From NCBI RefSeq assembly GCF_018069805.1, contig NZ_JAGPYN010000007.1:62001-126000 (forward strand): 64,000 nucleotides of DNA, written 5' to 3'. Shown here piece by piece: positions 48,387-57,450 of the stretch. This DNA is from Pseudoalteromonas ostreae. Lineage in GTDB: Bacteria > Pseudomonadota > Gammaproteobacteria > Enterobacterales > Alteromonadaceae. The notes beneath the pieces were generated by a model. The model saw only the letters and a program-made list of their open reading frames with translations, was not told the origin of the DNA and made no database searches. A program made the position numbers and the translations under genes. Within the stretch, counting starts at the first letter, position 1. The number at the start of each line of letters is the position of its first letter.

Positions 48387-49559
48387 TTATATAACACTGT
48401 TCGCAATAGTGTCGTTTTGCTGATCACAAATAACCACTTGATCACGGCCTTTTGCTTTAGCAATATATAAGCGTTTATCTGCTTGATCTAACAATGTTTT
48501 AATTGATACATTGGCATCATAACTACTGCTAATTCCTACGCTTACTGATAAATCAATAGTGTTTCCTTTAAACCGCAAGCTATGCCCTCTAATTGCATCA
48601 CAGAGGGTTTGTGCAGTTACTTGAGCTTGATTAAGTGATTGATCTGGGAGTAGTAAAGCAAACTCTTCACCACCAATTCGCGCAGCAATATCGTTATCAT
48701 TTAGTTGTGCCATGATATGTTGCGCGATCCATTTAATAGCGGTATCGCCTGTGCTGTGACCATATTTATCATTAACATTTTTGAAGTAGTCAATATCGAT
48801 CATAACTACCGAAAATGATTGCTGGTATGCAACGCCTTGTTTGAGGAGTTTTTCACCTTGCATAAAAAAACCGCGCCGATTTAAGAGACGGGTGAGCACA
48901 TCGTGATTGACTAGTCGCTGAAGATTTTCTTCAATATTTACAAATAATAAAAACGGCAATACCAATGCTGTAGCAGTCGCTAGAATAATATGGCTTACTA
49001 AAATTACTTGTAACCAAAGACTATAATCAGTTACAGAATTACTAACCAAAGGAGCCGCTAACATAAATACTTGTATGTACATGATGAGACAATGGCAAAT
49101 AAAACAACCGAATAAGATTTTTTGTTGCATTGGTGCTACGCATTTCATCTTATGAACTAAGTATGCGCCGTAAATAAAGAGAGTAGCAATAACGAGGCTT
49201 GTCACTAATTGGCCTGCTGTAATCGCATAGATTGGTAGTAACACAATTGCACTGGCAATCACTAAGCTTAAAAAGTGCCGATTAGTATTTTTAGTAAGAC
49301 TTGTTATTTTCTGTAAACCAATAAGAGCGAGTATAGGACTAATTATGATGCACATATCAGCCAGATAGTGCGTAATAAACGGGCTATCAAGGACTATCCG
49401 CAGGCATGCTAAAATTTGCGCGGCCACAAATACCATACACGACCCGCCTAAGTATAAATAGCTAGGTTGTTTTTTATGCTTATAAACGGTAAAAAAAAAG
49501 CCACCGATCAGGACATTCAAAAGTAACGATATGCTCATCACAGTAGGTAAATGTAGCAT
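48387..49559 (-). CDS. Membrane-bound diguanylate cyclase (GGDEF)
   Basis: This 390-residue protein has seven to eight N-terminal membrane segments (about 1-215) and a C-terminal GGDEF domain. The active-site motif is present as GGEEF (~295) within ARIGGEEFALL, and DIDYFKNVNDKYGH (~252-265) provides metal-binding residues. It should make cyclic-di-GMP. A canonical RxxD inhibitory site five residues upstream of GGEEF is not seen. The membrane part has no PAS or 7TMR-DISM signature that I can recognise. It converges with the LysR gene. Confidence 0.9.
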   Translation of the reverse strand: MLHLPTVMSISLLLNVLIGGFFFTVYKHKKQPSYLYLGGSCMVFVAAQILACLRIVLDSPFITHYLADMCIIISPILALIGLQKITSLTKNTNRHFLSLVIASAIVLLPIYAITAGQLVTSLVIATLFIYGAYLVHKMKCVAPMQQKILFGCFICHCLIMYIQVFMLAAPLVSNSVTDYSLWLQVILVSHIILATATALVLPFLLFVNIEENLQRLVNHDVLTRLLNRRGFFMQGEKLLKQGVAYQQSFSVVMIDIDYFKNVNDKYGHSTGDTAIKWIAQHIMAQLNDNDIAARIGGEEFALLLPDQSLNQAQVTAQTLCDAIRGHSLRFKGNTIDLSVSVGISSSYDANVSIKTLLDQADKRLYIAKAKGRDQVVICDQQNDTIANSVI

Positions 49560-49657
49560 TATGGATCTGCCTTATTTGCTCGAGCTGCTTTAGTTACTAT
49601 TGTTGTAATTATTATGTATTAGTATTTAAATAGCAAGGTAGTATTAAATTACTGTGT

Positions 49658-50551
49658 TTATTGTAATAGGTTTGTAAGTGCACTGTCTAATTTTTTATAA
49701 CGAAAGCAATAATTGCTATCAAGTGCTTTAGTTGGTTGTACATATTGTCCGTAAAGCAGCAAATCTGCCATTTCACCCATTACTAATTTTAGTACCCATG
49801 CAGGCATAGTTATTTTTGCTGGTCGATTTAATACTTTACCTAAACGTTGACTAAATTCGCTATTTGATACAGGTGTTGGAGCTGTCATATTAATTGCGCC
49901 ACGAAGGTGCATATTATTGATGATATGCACAATTAAGTTAATCATATCCTCGATATGTATCCATGACATGCCTTGTTGACCTTCAGCAATAGGGCCTCCT
50001 AGTGCTAATTTAAATGGCGGTAACATTTTGGCTAATACACCACCATTGTTAGCTAAAACGATACCAGTACGTAATAAACATACTCGCGTATTGACAGATT
50101 CTGCTTGCAGGGCGGCTTGTTCCCAATCATGGCATAGTTGATGACTAAATTCAGGGGTCACATCAACAAAGCTTTCGTCAATTACGCTGGTGGATTGGCG
50201 ACCGTAAAATCCGACCGCACTGCCTGATATAAATGTATGCGGCGGTGTATCGCATTGGTAAATTGCAGCGCTAATTTGTTGAGTGAGCATAATACGGCTG
50301 TCTCGCAGTCTCTGTTTTTGTTCGTCACTCCAGCGTTTATTTACGATGGGTTCACCAGCTAAATTGATAATGCAATCTAGATTGTTAAAATCAACTTCTG
50401 TAAGTGAGTCGATAGCATGAATGTTCTCACCTAACTGCTTTGTCGCATTTGCAGGATTGCGGGTGAGCACCGTCAATTGATGTTCTTTGGTCAGCTCAGG
50501 GCACAAATGACGACCGATCAGGCCTGTTGCGCCGGTTATTAAGATATGCAT
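49658..50551 (-). CDS. TIGR01777/YfcH-like SDR epimerase-family protein
   Basis: This 297-residue protein has a Rossmann fold with the N-terminal GATGLIG nucleotide-binding motif (residues 7-13), the INLAGEPIVNKRW stretch (about 62-74) typical of TIGR01777 proteins, and a C-terminal DUF1731-like end (LLYGQYVQPTKAL). The family includes E. coli YfcH and a cell-division-associated member in cyanobacteria; its reaction is not established. It stands alone, between a diguanylate cyclase gene and a divergent permease gene. Confidence 0.9.
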   Translation of the reverse strand: MHILITGATGLIGRHLCPELTKEHQLTVLTRNPANATKQLGENIHAIDSLTEVDFNNLDCIINLAGEPIVNKRWSDEQKQRLRDSRIMLTQQISAAIYQCDTPPHTFISGSAVGFYGRQSTSVIDESFVDVTPEFSHQLCHDWEQAALQAESVNTRVCLLRTGIVLANNGGVLAKMLPPFKLALGGPIAEGQQGMSWIHIEDMINLIVHIINNMHLRGAINMTAPTPVSNSEFSQRLGKVLNRPAKITMPAWVLKLVMGEMADLLLYGQYVQPTKALDSNYCFRYKKLDSALTNLLQ

Positions 50552-50685
50552 AGTAGTATAAAACTCTTTTAATAATTATTTATTGGTTATACGTAGGGTA
50601 GGCTGCTTTGATCACTTTGCAAATATTTCATTTTACAGACTTTTCACATACACTAGCTGCAGTTTATATTTTAAAGGATTGTAGT

Positions 50686-51726
50686 TTGGCTAGTTTAACT
50701 GGGGTAAACAAAAGTTTAGTTATCTTTGCAGCGTTGGTGGTTGCTTTAGCCGGTATTAAAGCGGCAAGTGTAATTGTCATTCCGTTTGTACTTGCAGCAT
50801 TTATTGCCATTATTTGTAGTCCTTTATTAAGTTTTTTTGGTCGTTACAAAATCCCTAAAGGCATCGCTATTATGTTAGTGATGCTGATGGTAGTTGGCTT
50901 AGGAATTAGCCTTGCCAGCTTAGTCGGGCAATCATTAACTGACTTTTCACAGCATTTACCTGAATATAAAAGTAAGTTACAGGATGAGTTTATTTGGTTG
51001 GTTGATGTTGCTGCCAAGTACAATATTTTGCTCAATAAAGAGCAAGTCATATCAATGTTCGACCCAGGAAAAATGATTGATGTTGCCACCGGAATGCTGA
51101 CCGGTTTAGGTGGGGTGATGGCAAATTTGTTCTTAATTATTTTAACAGTGGTATTTATGCTTTTTGAAGGGCCGATGCTCAGTCATAAAATTCATATGGC
51201 ATTAGACGATCCTGATATGAAAATGCAGCAAATAGACCGTTTTTTAAATTCTATTAACTCTTATTTAGCGATCAAAACAGTGGTGAGTGTTGGTACAGGT
51301 GTATTAGCTGGGCTATTACTGTGGATCTTAAACGTAGATTACTTTGTGTTATGGGGAGTAATGGCATTTATGTTTAATTACATCCCTAATATTGGCTCTA
51401 TTATTGCTGCTGTCCCAGCTGTTTTATTAGCGTTGATCACGCAAGGACCCTTGGTAGCAGGGATCGTAGGTGCAGGTTATTTAACTATTAATACCGTGAT
51501 GGGTAATATAGTTGAGCCAAAATATATGGGCAAAGGATTAGGGTTGTCGACCTTAGTGGTATTTTTATCACTGATCTTTTGGGGCTGGCTGATTGGCACG
51601 GTAGGTATGTTGTTATCGGTGCCACTGACGATGATTGTTAAAATAGCCCTAGAAACCAGTGATGAAGGGCGTTGGTTAGCGACTCTTTTAGGTAATGGTG
51701 AGCAGTTAGAGGAGCAGCCTAAATAG
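50686..51726 (+). CDS. AI-2E family (UPF0118) transporter
   Basis: This 346-residue protein has about seven membrane segments and the family's soluble region after TM3 (DFSQHLPEYKSKL), plus a C-terminal PLTMIVKIALE. No ATG opens the frame: TTG codons at 50608 and 50686 are available, and the latter is chosen for AAAGGA seven bases upstream. Family members include TqsA (autoinducer-2 export) and ion/H+ antiporters; the substrate here is unknown. Its 3' end overlaps the convergent LprI-like gene by 8 bases. Confidence 0.82.
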   Translation: MASLTGVNKSLVIFAALVVALAGIKAASVIVIPFVLAAFIAIICSPLLSFFGRYKIPKGIAIMLVMLMVVGLGISLASLVGQSLTDFSQHLPEYKSKLQDEFIWLVDVAAKYNILLNKEQVISMFDPGKMIDVATGMLTGLGGVMANLFLIILTVVFMLFEGPMLSHKIHMALDDPDMKMQQIDRFLNSINSYLAIKTVVSVGTGVLAGLLLWILNVDYFVLWGVMAFMFNYIPNIGSIIAAVPAVLLALITQGPLVAGIVGAGYLTINTVMGNIVEPKYMGKGLGLSTLVVFLSLIFWGWLIGTVGMLLSVPLTMIVKIALETSDEGRWLATLLGNGEQLEEQPK

Positions 51727-52156
51727 GCTGCTTCAATACAGTGATATGTTGTTCTAAAATACGTATTTCACAACGTTTGTAAACAATTGCAGCTTGGGTG
51801 CCGTTGGGAACCTTTTGTAAATAACGCCACTTACAGCTATCTTCTAAATATTTATTTTGACTTGCCATGCTGCGTTTAAAAATCGGTAATAACTGTGTGT
51901 TGCCGGTTTCTTCTTCAATATTGTTTAAATCTAAGGTGATTTTATTCACCCAGGTTTGTTGAATACGGGTTAGGGTCTCTATTTGTTTATCTAAACATTG
52001 AATATAGCTTTTTGCTTCATCAGGGGTTGCTTGAGCAACTAAACTACATTGTTCAGTTGCTTGAGCAACTAAACTACATTGTTCAGTTGCTTGCGTTGCC
52101 ACACTAAATAGTAAAAATAGTGTGCAACTTATTGATAGCTGATTATTTTTTATCAT
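51719..52156 (-). CDS. LprI-like periplasmic protein with an internal duplication
   Basis: This 145-residue protein has a signal peptide (about 1-23, ending VATQA) and a Cys-containing helical domain like LprI/DUF1311 proteins (CLDKQIETLTRIQQTW; SCKWRYLQ; YKRCEIR). LprI of Mycobacterium inhibits lysozyme, but most members are uncharacterised. An in-frame 30-base tandem duplication repeats the EQCSLVAQAT segment just after the signal, adding one Cys. The start overlaps the histidine kinase stop by 14 bases, placing it as the last gene of the PepSY/two-component operon. Confidence 0.75.
   Translation of the reverse strand: MIKNNQLSISCTLFLLFSVATQATEQCSLVAQATEQCSLVAQATPDEAKSYIQCLDKQIETLTRIQQTWVNKITLDLNNIEEETGNTQLLPIFKRSMASQNKYLEDSCKWRYLQKVPNGTQAAIVYKRCEIRILEQHITVLKQPI
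52026..52094. repeat. 30-bp tandem repeat, two full copies plus 9 bases
   Basis: The unit beginning GTTGCTTGAGCAACTAAACT occurs at 52026-52055 and again, identically, at 52056-52085, followed by a 9-base partial copy. Being 30 bp it keeps frame and duplicates ten residues of the LprI-like protein. Identity of the copies implies a recent slippage or unequal-exchange event. Confidence 0.95.
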
Positions 52157-53483
52157 TATAATTAAACTCTAAAATAAATTTTGCGCCGCCCAAGATGTTA
52201 GCATCTAAAATAGTTAGAGTACCGTGATACGACTTTACTAAATCAGACACAATTGCCATTCCTACGCCATGGCCACTTTCGTAGGTGTCTAAGCGTGTAC
52301 CTCGAGCAAGTAAGGATTCGCGTTTATCTATAGGGACACCGGGTCCATCATCACTGATGGCGATAGTGAGGTTACGGTTCTTCTGAATTACTTGAATATC
52401 GACCTGTGAGCGACAAGCTTTACAGGCGTTATCAATTAAGTTACCAAGTAGTTCGAGTAAATCAGTTTTGTCACCTAAAAAGTAATCTTTGTCTTTAACC
52501 GCATGGGTAAAAATAATATCTTTATCACGGTAAACTTTACTCATTGCATTGAGGATTGAATCGAGCACCGGTTTAATGGCTGTTTGTTTTTTCCAGGTAT
52601 CAGATGCGCCCGTTGCGGCACGTTTTAATTGGTGTTCGATCATCACATTTATACGGTCAAGTTGCTCTTGGGCATCGGTGTCGTTGGCAAGCGGGCTCGA
52701 TTTTAGTACTGCAAGTGGCGTTTTAAGTGCGTGAGCTAAGTCGCTTAAAGAGGCGCGGTAGCGCTCTTTTTGGCGTTGCTGAGTTTCGAGCAATAAATTC
52801 AAATCGGCTTTTATGGTTTGTAGCTCAACAGGGTAAAGTCCTTTAATTTCTTGAATATCACCGGATTCAATGGCTTTTATTTCTTTATCCAGACGCTGCA
52901 ATGGCCGCGCGCTCCACACAAAACCCACTGCCATTAAAGCTGCAATGGCTACACCCATTACATACATCCAGTTTACAAGGGTTTGTTTAAAGCCAGCCAT
53001 TAAGCGCAGCAGCGCATCGTTGCGTTTTAATAAAATAAAGCGGGCATGCTCTGACTGGTCAATGTTATTTAAAATAACAGTGAGGCTTAATTGCCAGTAC
53101 ACGGTATTTTTATATTCCACACGACGAAAATCGGCAGCGCCGGCTTTGGTTTCTAGTTCGTCAGGCACAAAGTTAACGTTTACCGCTGACTCTGAATGCC
53201 AAACAGGCTGCTCATCACGATAAATCATTGCATAGGTATCAGAATTTAAGCGGTTTAGCTCTGGCGCTAAAATTGTGCTTGGCATAATAATACCGCGTTC
53301 AGTAAAATCGACTTCTGAAATTAATGAATATAAATGGGCTTCGAGGGTTTTTTCGGTGGCTTCGACTAATGAAGCATAGTACGCCTTACCAATAGAGAAG
53401 AATAGAATAGGTAAAGCGACTAATAAAACAAAGACAAGGATAAATCCTTGCCTTACTTTTAACGGTATTTGCGATGCTACCAC
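52143..53483 (-). CDS. PhoQ-like sensor histidine kinase
   Basis: This 446-residue sensor has TM1 (about 14-33), a periplasmic domain (34-169), TM2 (170-190), a HAMP-like linker, a HisKA domain with phospho-acceptor His251 (LAHALKTPLAVL) and a HATPase domain (NLIDNACKAC; DDGPGVP; GHGVGMAIV). The domain plan resembles PhoQ-type kinases. It overlaps the response regulator gene by 7 bases, so the pair is cognate. The signal is unknown; the upstream PepSY and downstream LprI-like envelope proteins point to a cell-envelope or cation stimulus. Confidence 0.9.
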   Translation of the reverse strand: MVASQIPLKVRQGFILVFVLLVALPILFFSIGKAYYASLVEATEKTLEAHLYSLISEVDFTERGIIMPSTILAPELNRLNSDTYAMIYRDEQPVWHSESAVNVNFVPDELETKAGAADFRRVEYKNTVYWQLSLTVILNNIDQSEHARFILLKRNDALLRLMAGFKQTLVNWMYVMGVAIAALMAVGFVWSARPLQRLDKEIKAIESGDIQEIKGLYPVELQTIKADLNLLLETQQRQKERYRASLSDLAHALKTPLAVLKSSPLANDTDAQEQLDRINVMIEHQLKRAATGASDTWKKQTAIKPVLDSILNAMSKVYRDKDIIFTHAVKDKDYFLGDKTDLLELLGNLIDNACKACRSQVDIQVIQKNRNLTIAISDDGPGVPIDKRESLLARGTRLDTYESGHGVGMAIVSDLVKSYHGTLTILDANILGGAKFILEFNYNDKK

Positions 53484-54151
53484 TGACTTTTAAGCCTGTA
53501 ACCGCGTCCGCGTAGTGTTTCTACTGGGTTTAAAGTACCATCAGGGTCAAGCTTTTTACGTAAGCGCAGTACGAATACTTCGATTACATTTGAATCTAAA
53601 TCAAAGTCTTGGTCATATATGTGCTCTGTAAGCTCAGATTTAGAAATCACTTTTTGTGGATTAACCATTAAATATTCAAGCACTTTGTATTCGTATGCGG
53701 TGAGACTTAGCTCCCGCCCATCAACCCACACTTGTTGTGAACGGGTGTGAATTTTAATTGGACCAGCCGTCATTTCAGGGTTTGCCTTACCTGCGCTACG
53801 GCGGATCAATGCGTTACAACGCGCGATTAACTCTTCAACATGAAATGGTTTAGTTAAATAGTCATCAGCACCAGCATCAAGTCCTTCAACTTTGTCTTGC
53901 CAACGATCACGTGCTGTTAAAATCAGAATAGGAATGGTAATGCCTTGTGCACGGGCTTTATTGATAAGTTCAATACCGTCAATTTTTGGTAAGCCTAAAT
54001 CAACTACTGCCATATCAAGAGGGTATTCTGTGATGTGGAATAAACCCGCTTCGCCATCATGACAGAGATCGACACTATAGCGCTCTTTTTCTAATGCATT
54101 ACGCAGATTGTCTGCTAAGTGTAAATCATCTTCAATTACTAAAATTCGCAT
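53477..54151 (-). CDS. OmpR/PhoP-family response regulator
   Basis: This 224-residue regulator has a receiver domain with acidic pair E7/D8/D9, phospho-acceptor Asp51 (VVDLGLP), a conserved Thr (ILTARD) and Lys in DYLTKPF. A winged-helix DNA-binding domain follows (LTAYEYKVLEYL; VLRLRKKLD; RGRGYRLKS). It is one of the PhoP/QseB-like OmpR-class regulators. The kinase gene follows with overlap, and the PepSY gene precedes by 3 bases. Confidence 0.93.
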   Translation of the reverse strand: MRILVIEDDLHLADNLRNALEKERYSVDLCHDGEAGLFHITEYPLDMAVVDLGLPKIDGIELINKARAQGITIPILILTARDRWQDKVEGLDAGADDYLTKPFHVEELIARCNALIRRSAGKANPEMTAGPIKIHTRSQQVWVDGRELSLTAYEYKVLEYLMVNPQKVISKSELTEHIYDQDFDLDSNVIEVFVLRLRKKLDPDGTLNPVETLRGRGYRLKSQW

Positions 54152-54154
54152 TTC

Positions 54155-54418
54155 TTAATCCTTCTTCACTTCGCCGGTCTTTTTATGGACATGAACGTCG
54201 ACGACATGGCCGTCCGATTTTAATATTCTTACAGTATAAATATCGTTAAATTCGGTAATTTTAAGAGTTTTACCATCTTCGACTTTTTTAGCAAGCTCAA
54301 CAGCTTGTTTTTTATTGATCTCAGCTTTATTGACTTGGGACGCAGCTAGGCTACTAACCGAAAAAATACTTGAAAATAACACAGTGATGGCGACGCTGAG
54401 AGCTAACACAGTACGCAT
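54155..54418 (-). CDS. Small periplasmic PepSY-domain protein
   Basis: This 87-residue secreted protein has a signal peptide (about 1-26, ending SLAA) and one PepSY domain (INKKQAVELAKKV; YTVRILKSDGHVVDVHVHKKTGEV). PepSY proteins are small regulators or inhibitors often encoded with two-component systems. It leads the operon PepSY - regulator - kinase - LprI-like. It may bind the sensor's periplasmic domain, which is inference from position. Confidence 0.85.
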   Translation of the reverse strand: MRTVLALSVAITVLFSSIFSVSSLAASQVNKAEINKKQAVELAKKVEDGKTLKITEFNDIYTVRILKSDGHVVDVHVHKKTGEVKKD

Positions 54419-54636
54419 GATGAGAAACTCCTAAACCAGACCTGAATAGTTTAATGAACCAAGTAGCTATAATTCAAGTGAAAAATCACTAAATTTGATG
54501 GTTCAATGCAACAGAGTTTAATTAACATCCGGTGAACAAACACTGAATTGTTGTGATTTGGCTCAAAGTCTTATTCTCAATACATTAAAATTGGGTTCAT
54601 TTAAACAGTATTACCCTAGTAGGTTGTTGGTTTTAC

Positions 54637-54939
54637 TTAGCTTGGAAAAACCTTTTTAAACGGTTTAACTTGTGAGTTTTCATATACACCGGCGTTTACG
54701 TAAGGATCTGCTGCTGCCCATTCTCGCGCTGCTTCTAATGAACTAAACTCTGCAATCACTAATGAACCAGTAAAACCAGCGTCAGCTGGTTCTGCGCTGT
54801 CAATGGCAGGTAATGGACCTGCTGTCAGTAATCGGCCTTGCTCGTCTAATTCTTGCAAGCGTGCTAAATGAGCTGGACGGGCGGCTTTTCTTAACTCTAA
54901 GCTATTTTCAACATCAGTTGAGTAAATCATATACAACAT
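54637..54939 (-). CDS. yciI: YciI-family protein
   Basis: This 100-residue ferredoxin-like-fold protein contains the YciI pattern: MLYMIYSTD start, [24 protein letters not shown], and [20 protein letters not shown]. The conserved His (RPAH) and Asp (DPY) are present. The biological role is uncertain, although some members act as dehydrochlorinases or muconolactone-isomerase-like enzymes. In enterobacteria yciI lies near yciB and trp, and the same neighbourhood is kept here. Confidence 0.88.
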   Translation of the reverse strand: MLYMIYSTDVENSLELRKAARPAHLARLQELDEQGRLLTAGPLPAIDSAEPADAGFTGSLVIAEFSSLEAAREWAAADPYVNAGVYENSQVKPFKKVFPS

Positions 54940-55256
54940 GGTGTGTTCTCTGGATTTGAATATTATTTAAATTATGCAGATATTAGCACAGCAAAATTAA
55001 TAGGCGAATAAATTGTGACTAGTTTAAAGTGTTTGTAAAGCGCGAAAGCTTTACGCTGTATTAAGCTAACTCTTGAAGCTATAAATTGATGCTGCAATTT
55101 AATCACTGTTAGTTTGAACGAATTTTAATCTTAAAAAGAGCCGCAACCAGGGAGGTTTCCAATGTCATTATGTTTTTAAGTGGAATCTTCTTGAAAAGCC
55201 CAGTAGAACACTGGTAGAGTCGCTTGAATGTTACAAAATAATAAAAAGGTTTTTAA
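54940..55256. promoter_or_regulatory. 317-base intergenic region with structured leader-like sequence
   Basis: The gap between divergent yciI and the sodium symporter gene holds no supported ORF. An inverted repeat GTAAAGC-N6-GCTTTAC lies at 55035-55054. Nearer the gene, GGGAGGTTTCC (55150-55160) and CCAGT-N5-ACTGG (55200-55214) could fold, and the region from ~55135 to 55240 is less AT-rich than its surroundings. I recognise no known riboswitch. Confidence 0.4.
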
Positions 55257-56681
55257 ATGAGCGATACTCGTGAGCATTTTAGCTCCCGCCTCGGGTTTAT
55301 ATTAGCAGCTGCAGGCTCTGCGGTCGGTATTGGTAATTTGGTTGGTTTTCCAGTCTCAGCAACAAAAAATGGTGGTGGTGCTTTTTTGCTTGTTTACGCG
55401 CTATTTGTGGTGTTTATTTGTTTACCTGTAATGATGGCTGAGATGGCAATGGGACGCCAAGCACAAAAAGATCCACTAGGCTCTTACAAGTTATTATCAG
55501 GTAATGATGCTAAGTGGAGTTTTGCTGGCTTTTTAGCAGTATTAACGCCGTTTATGATTGCAGTGTTTTACATGGTTATTACAGTCTGGATTTTTGGTTA
55601 CTTAAGTCAAGTTGCGATTGGTAACTTAGATATGTTGGCTGATCCAAAAAGTTTTGGGGTATTTATTAACAGCTCTAGCGTGTTTGGTTATATGGCCGCA
55701 GTCGCGATTATAGTTAACTTGATTTTAGTCGGTGGTGTTAAACAAGGCATTGAAAAAGCAGCTAAATTTTTAATGCCAGCGCTATTCGTGTTATTAATTG
55801 CGTTAGTGATTTATGTATTAACACTGGATAATGCGGTAGCGGGTGTTAAGTATTATATTATACCTGACTTTACTAAAATGAATGCCAGTGTATTAAATGG
55901 TGCATTAGCGCAAGCGTTTTTCTCATTGTCGTTAGGCATGGGTATATTGATGACTTACGCTTCATACATCTCAAAAAAAGATAACATAGTTGGCAGTGCA
56001 AAAATGGTTGCTCTGACTGATTCATTGGTGGCGTTTATTGCCGGTCTTATGGTGTTACCAGCTATCTTTAGTTTTAACCCTGATACGGATCCTACTAAAT
56101 TGTCTGACTCATCTGTGTCGATGATTTTTGAGTTTTTACCAAAGATTTTACTCGCGCTACAAACTGATATTGGTTATGTCGGTGCATCAATTGTCGCGTT
56201 TGTGTTTTTCTTGTTGGTCTTTTTTGCTGCAATTACCTCATTGGTCTCTATCGTTGAGGTGCCAACAGCAACCCTAAGTGATCGTAAAGGCATCAGCCGT
56301 AAACTGGCATTACTGATCTTAACTGGTAGCATAGGTTTACTGACAGTGCTATGTACTATGTCGTTTGGTATGGTTGAAGGATTAACGTCATTTACTAACT
56401 ATGGCGGAGCGTCTAAAAGCTTATTTGACATTGTGTATGACGTATTTTACGACACTATTTTACCATTGAATGGTTTAATGGTGTGTTTATTCGTGATGTA
56501 TCGCTGGAAAAAAGTGCGTTTAAGTGAAGAGCTAAGTCAAGGTTGCCCAGGTTATATTGGTAGTTTTACAGAAAAATACGTTAATTTTTCGCTATCAACT
56601 TTTATTCCGATAATTTTAGTTATTATATTTGTTAATACAGTGGCGACCAAGTTCTTTGCTATGAGTATTTTCGGTTTTTAA
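55257..56681 (+). CDS. NSS/SNF-family sodium-dependent transporter
   Basis: This 474-residue symporter has 11-12 membrane helices and the NSS TM1 signature LAAAGSAVGIGNLVGFP (16-32), followed by NGGGAFLLVY. LeuT-type proteins couple Na+ to amino-acid or amine uptake. The Arg of the usual GN..RFP motif (Arg30 in LeuT, part of the outer gate) is Gly30 here, marking a divergent subgroup; the substrate is not predictable. It starts at ATG 55257 behind AAAAAGG and ends 30 bases before a strong terminator. Confidence 0.88.
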   Translation: MSDTREHFSSRLGFILAAAGSAVGIGNLVGFPVSATKNGGGAFLLVYALFVVFICLPVMMAEMAMGRQAQKDPLGSYKLLSGNDAKWSFAGFLAVLTPFMIAVFYMVITVWIFGYLSQVAIGNLDMLADPKSFGVFINSSSVFGYMAAVAIIVNLILVGGVKQGIEKAAKFLMPALFVLLIALVIYVLTLDNAVAGVKYYIIPDFTKMNASVLNGALAQAFFSLSLGMGILMTYASYISKKDNIVGSAKMVALTDSLVAFIAGLMVLPAIFSFNPDTDPTKLSDSSVSMIFEFLPKILLALQTDIGYVGASIVAFVFFLLVFFAAITSLVSIVEVPTATLSDRKGISRKLALLILTGSIGLLTVLCTMSFGMVEGLTSFTNYGGASKSLFDIVYDVFYDTILPLNGLMVCLFVMYRWKKVRLSEELSQGCPGYIGSFTEKYVNFSLSTFIPIILVIIFVNTVATKFFAMSIFGF

Positions 56682-56711
56682 TAAATACAATTAATTGAGC
56701 TTCCCATAATT

Positions 56712-56745
56712 AAGCCGTGTTAAATATCATTAGCACGGCTTTTTT
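56712..56745. terminator. Rho-independent terminator
   Basis: AAGCCGTG (56712-56719) pairs with CACGGCTT (56734-56741), and the inner TTAA/TTAG bases can extend the stem with one G-U pair. Six T follow at 56740-56745. It ends the symporter transcript. Confidence 0.9.
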
Positions 56746-56748
56746 GGG

Positions 56749-57390
56749 TCAAGGTATTGTTGACGAATCTAAGTACTGACCTATTCCTAATGTAAACATC
56801 CACAGTCCCCATAAACTATGCTCAATGACACAGACAAAGGTAGATCGACTTTGTGCGTAGGTAAATGAGAATAGTAACCCGCCTATAAATGCCAGCAGTA
56901 GCGCTACCCAATTAGCATAAACAATATGCGCTAATGCAAATACTGTGGCGCTAACAATTATACGCACCGTTTTTTTTGGCATGATGCGTTTATAACGATG
57001 AAAAAAATAGGTTCGAAATATTAACTCTTGAGGCACTACTGATAATAACGGATACAATACCAGCAACATAACCCAATCGTGGAAAGAGTTACGGGGTAGC
57101 AAAAACCAATTACCTTGATTAATGATGCCGTAAAATACCCCTGAAAACAGTGCGCCGATAAAAAAGAAACTAAACAGTCGGCGTTTTACTGCGGAAAATT
57201 GCCCAAGGCTGGTTAGTCTAAAGCGTTTAAAGTGGGGATCGCCCAGTAGCAGCATACCGCACACACTCATTAACACGATTAACGCGGGGATCAACCAATT
57301 AGCAAGGTGAGCACGAAGGTAAAAACCTAACAAAGGTAGACAAACAAATATAAGGATAAATTCAAACCAGCGGTATTGATTGGCGTTCAA
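56749..57390 (-). CDS. CPBP/Abi-family intramembrane protease homologue
   Basis: This 213-residue protein has six to seven membrane segments and the CPBP core: PQELIFRTYFFHRY (120-133), a His-containing helix (FALAHIVYANW) and a final IEHSLWG. The family's first motif is EExxxR, with the first Glu proposed as catalytic in Rce1-like enzymes. Here the pair is Gln121-Glu122, so protease activity is uncertain. Family roles include bacteriocin self-immunity and CAAX-like processing. It lies 60 bases upstream of, and on the same strand as, nothing that looks like a peptide substrate. Confidence 0.78.
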   Translation of the reverse strand: MNANQYRWFEFILIFVCLPLLGFYLRAHLANWLIPALIVLMSVCGMLLLGDPHFKRFRLTSLGQFSAVKRRLFSFFFIGALFSGVFYGIINQGNWFLLPRNSFHDWVMLLVLYPLLSVVPQELIFRTYFFHRYKRIMPKKTVRIIVSATVFALAHIVYANWVALLLAFIGGLLFSFTYAQSRSTFVCVIEHSLWGLWMFTLGIGQYLDSSTIP

Positions 57391-57450
57391 GGTCGTCTCA
57401 GCATGATTTTGTATAATAGGCTAACAAGCTAAGACGACATATTTATGACA

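Noticed and set aside
52026..52094. CRISPR-like repeat
   Set aside because: The copies are directly abutting with no spacers and keep a coding frame; it is a tandem duplication within a gene.
54419..54636. PhoP-box-like direct repeats upstream of the PepSY gene
   Set aside because: TTAATTAA and GTTTA-like words occur but spacing does not fit a clear direct repeat.
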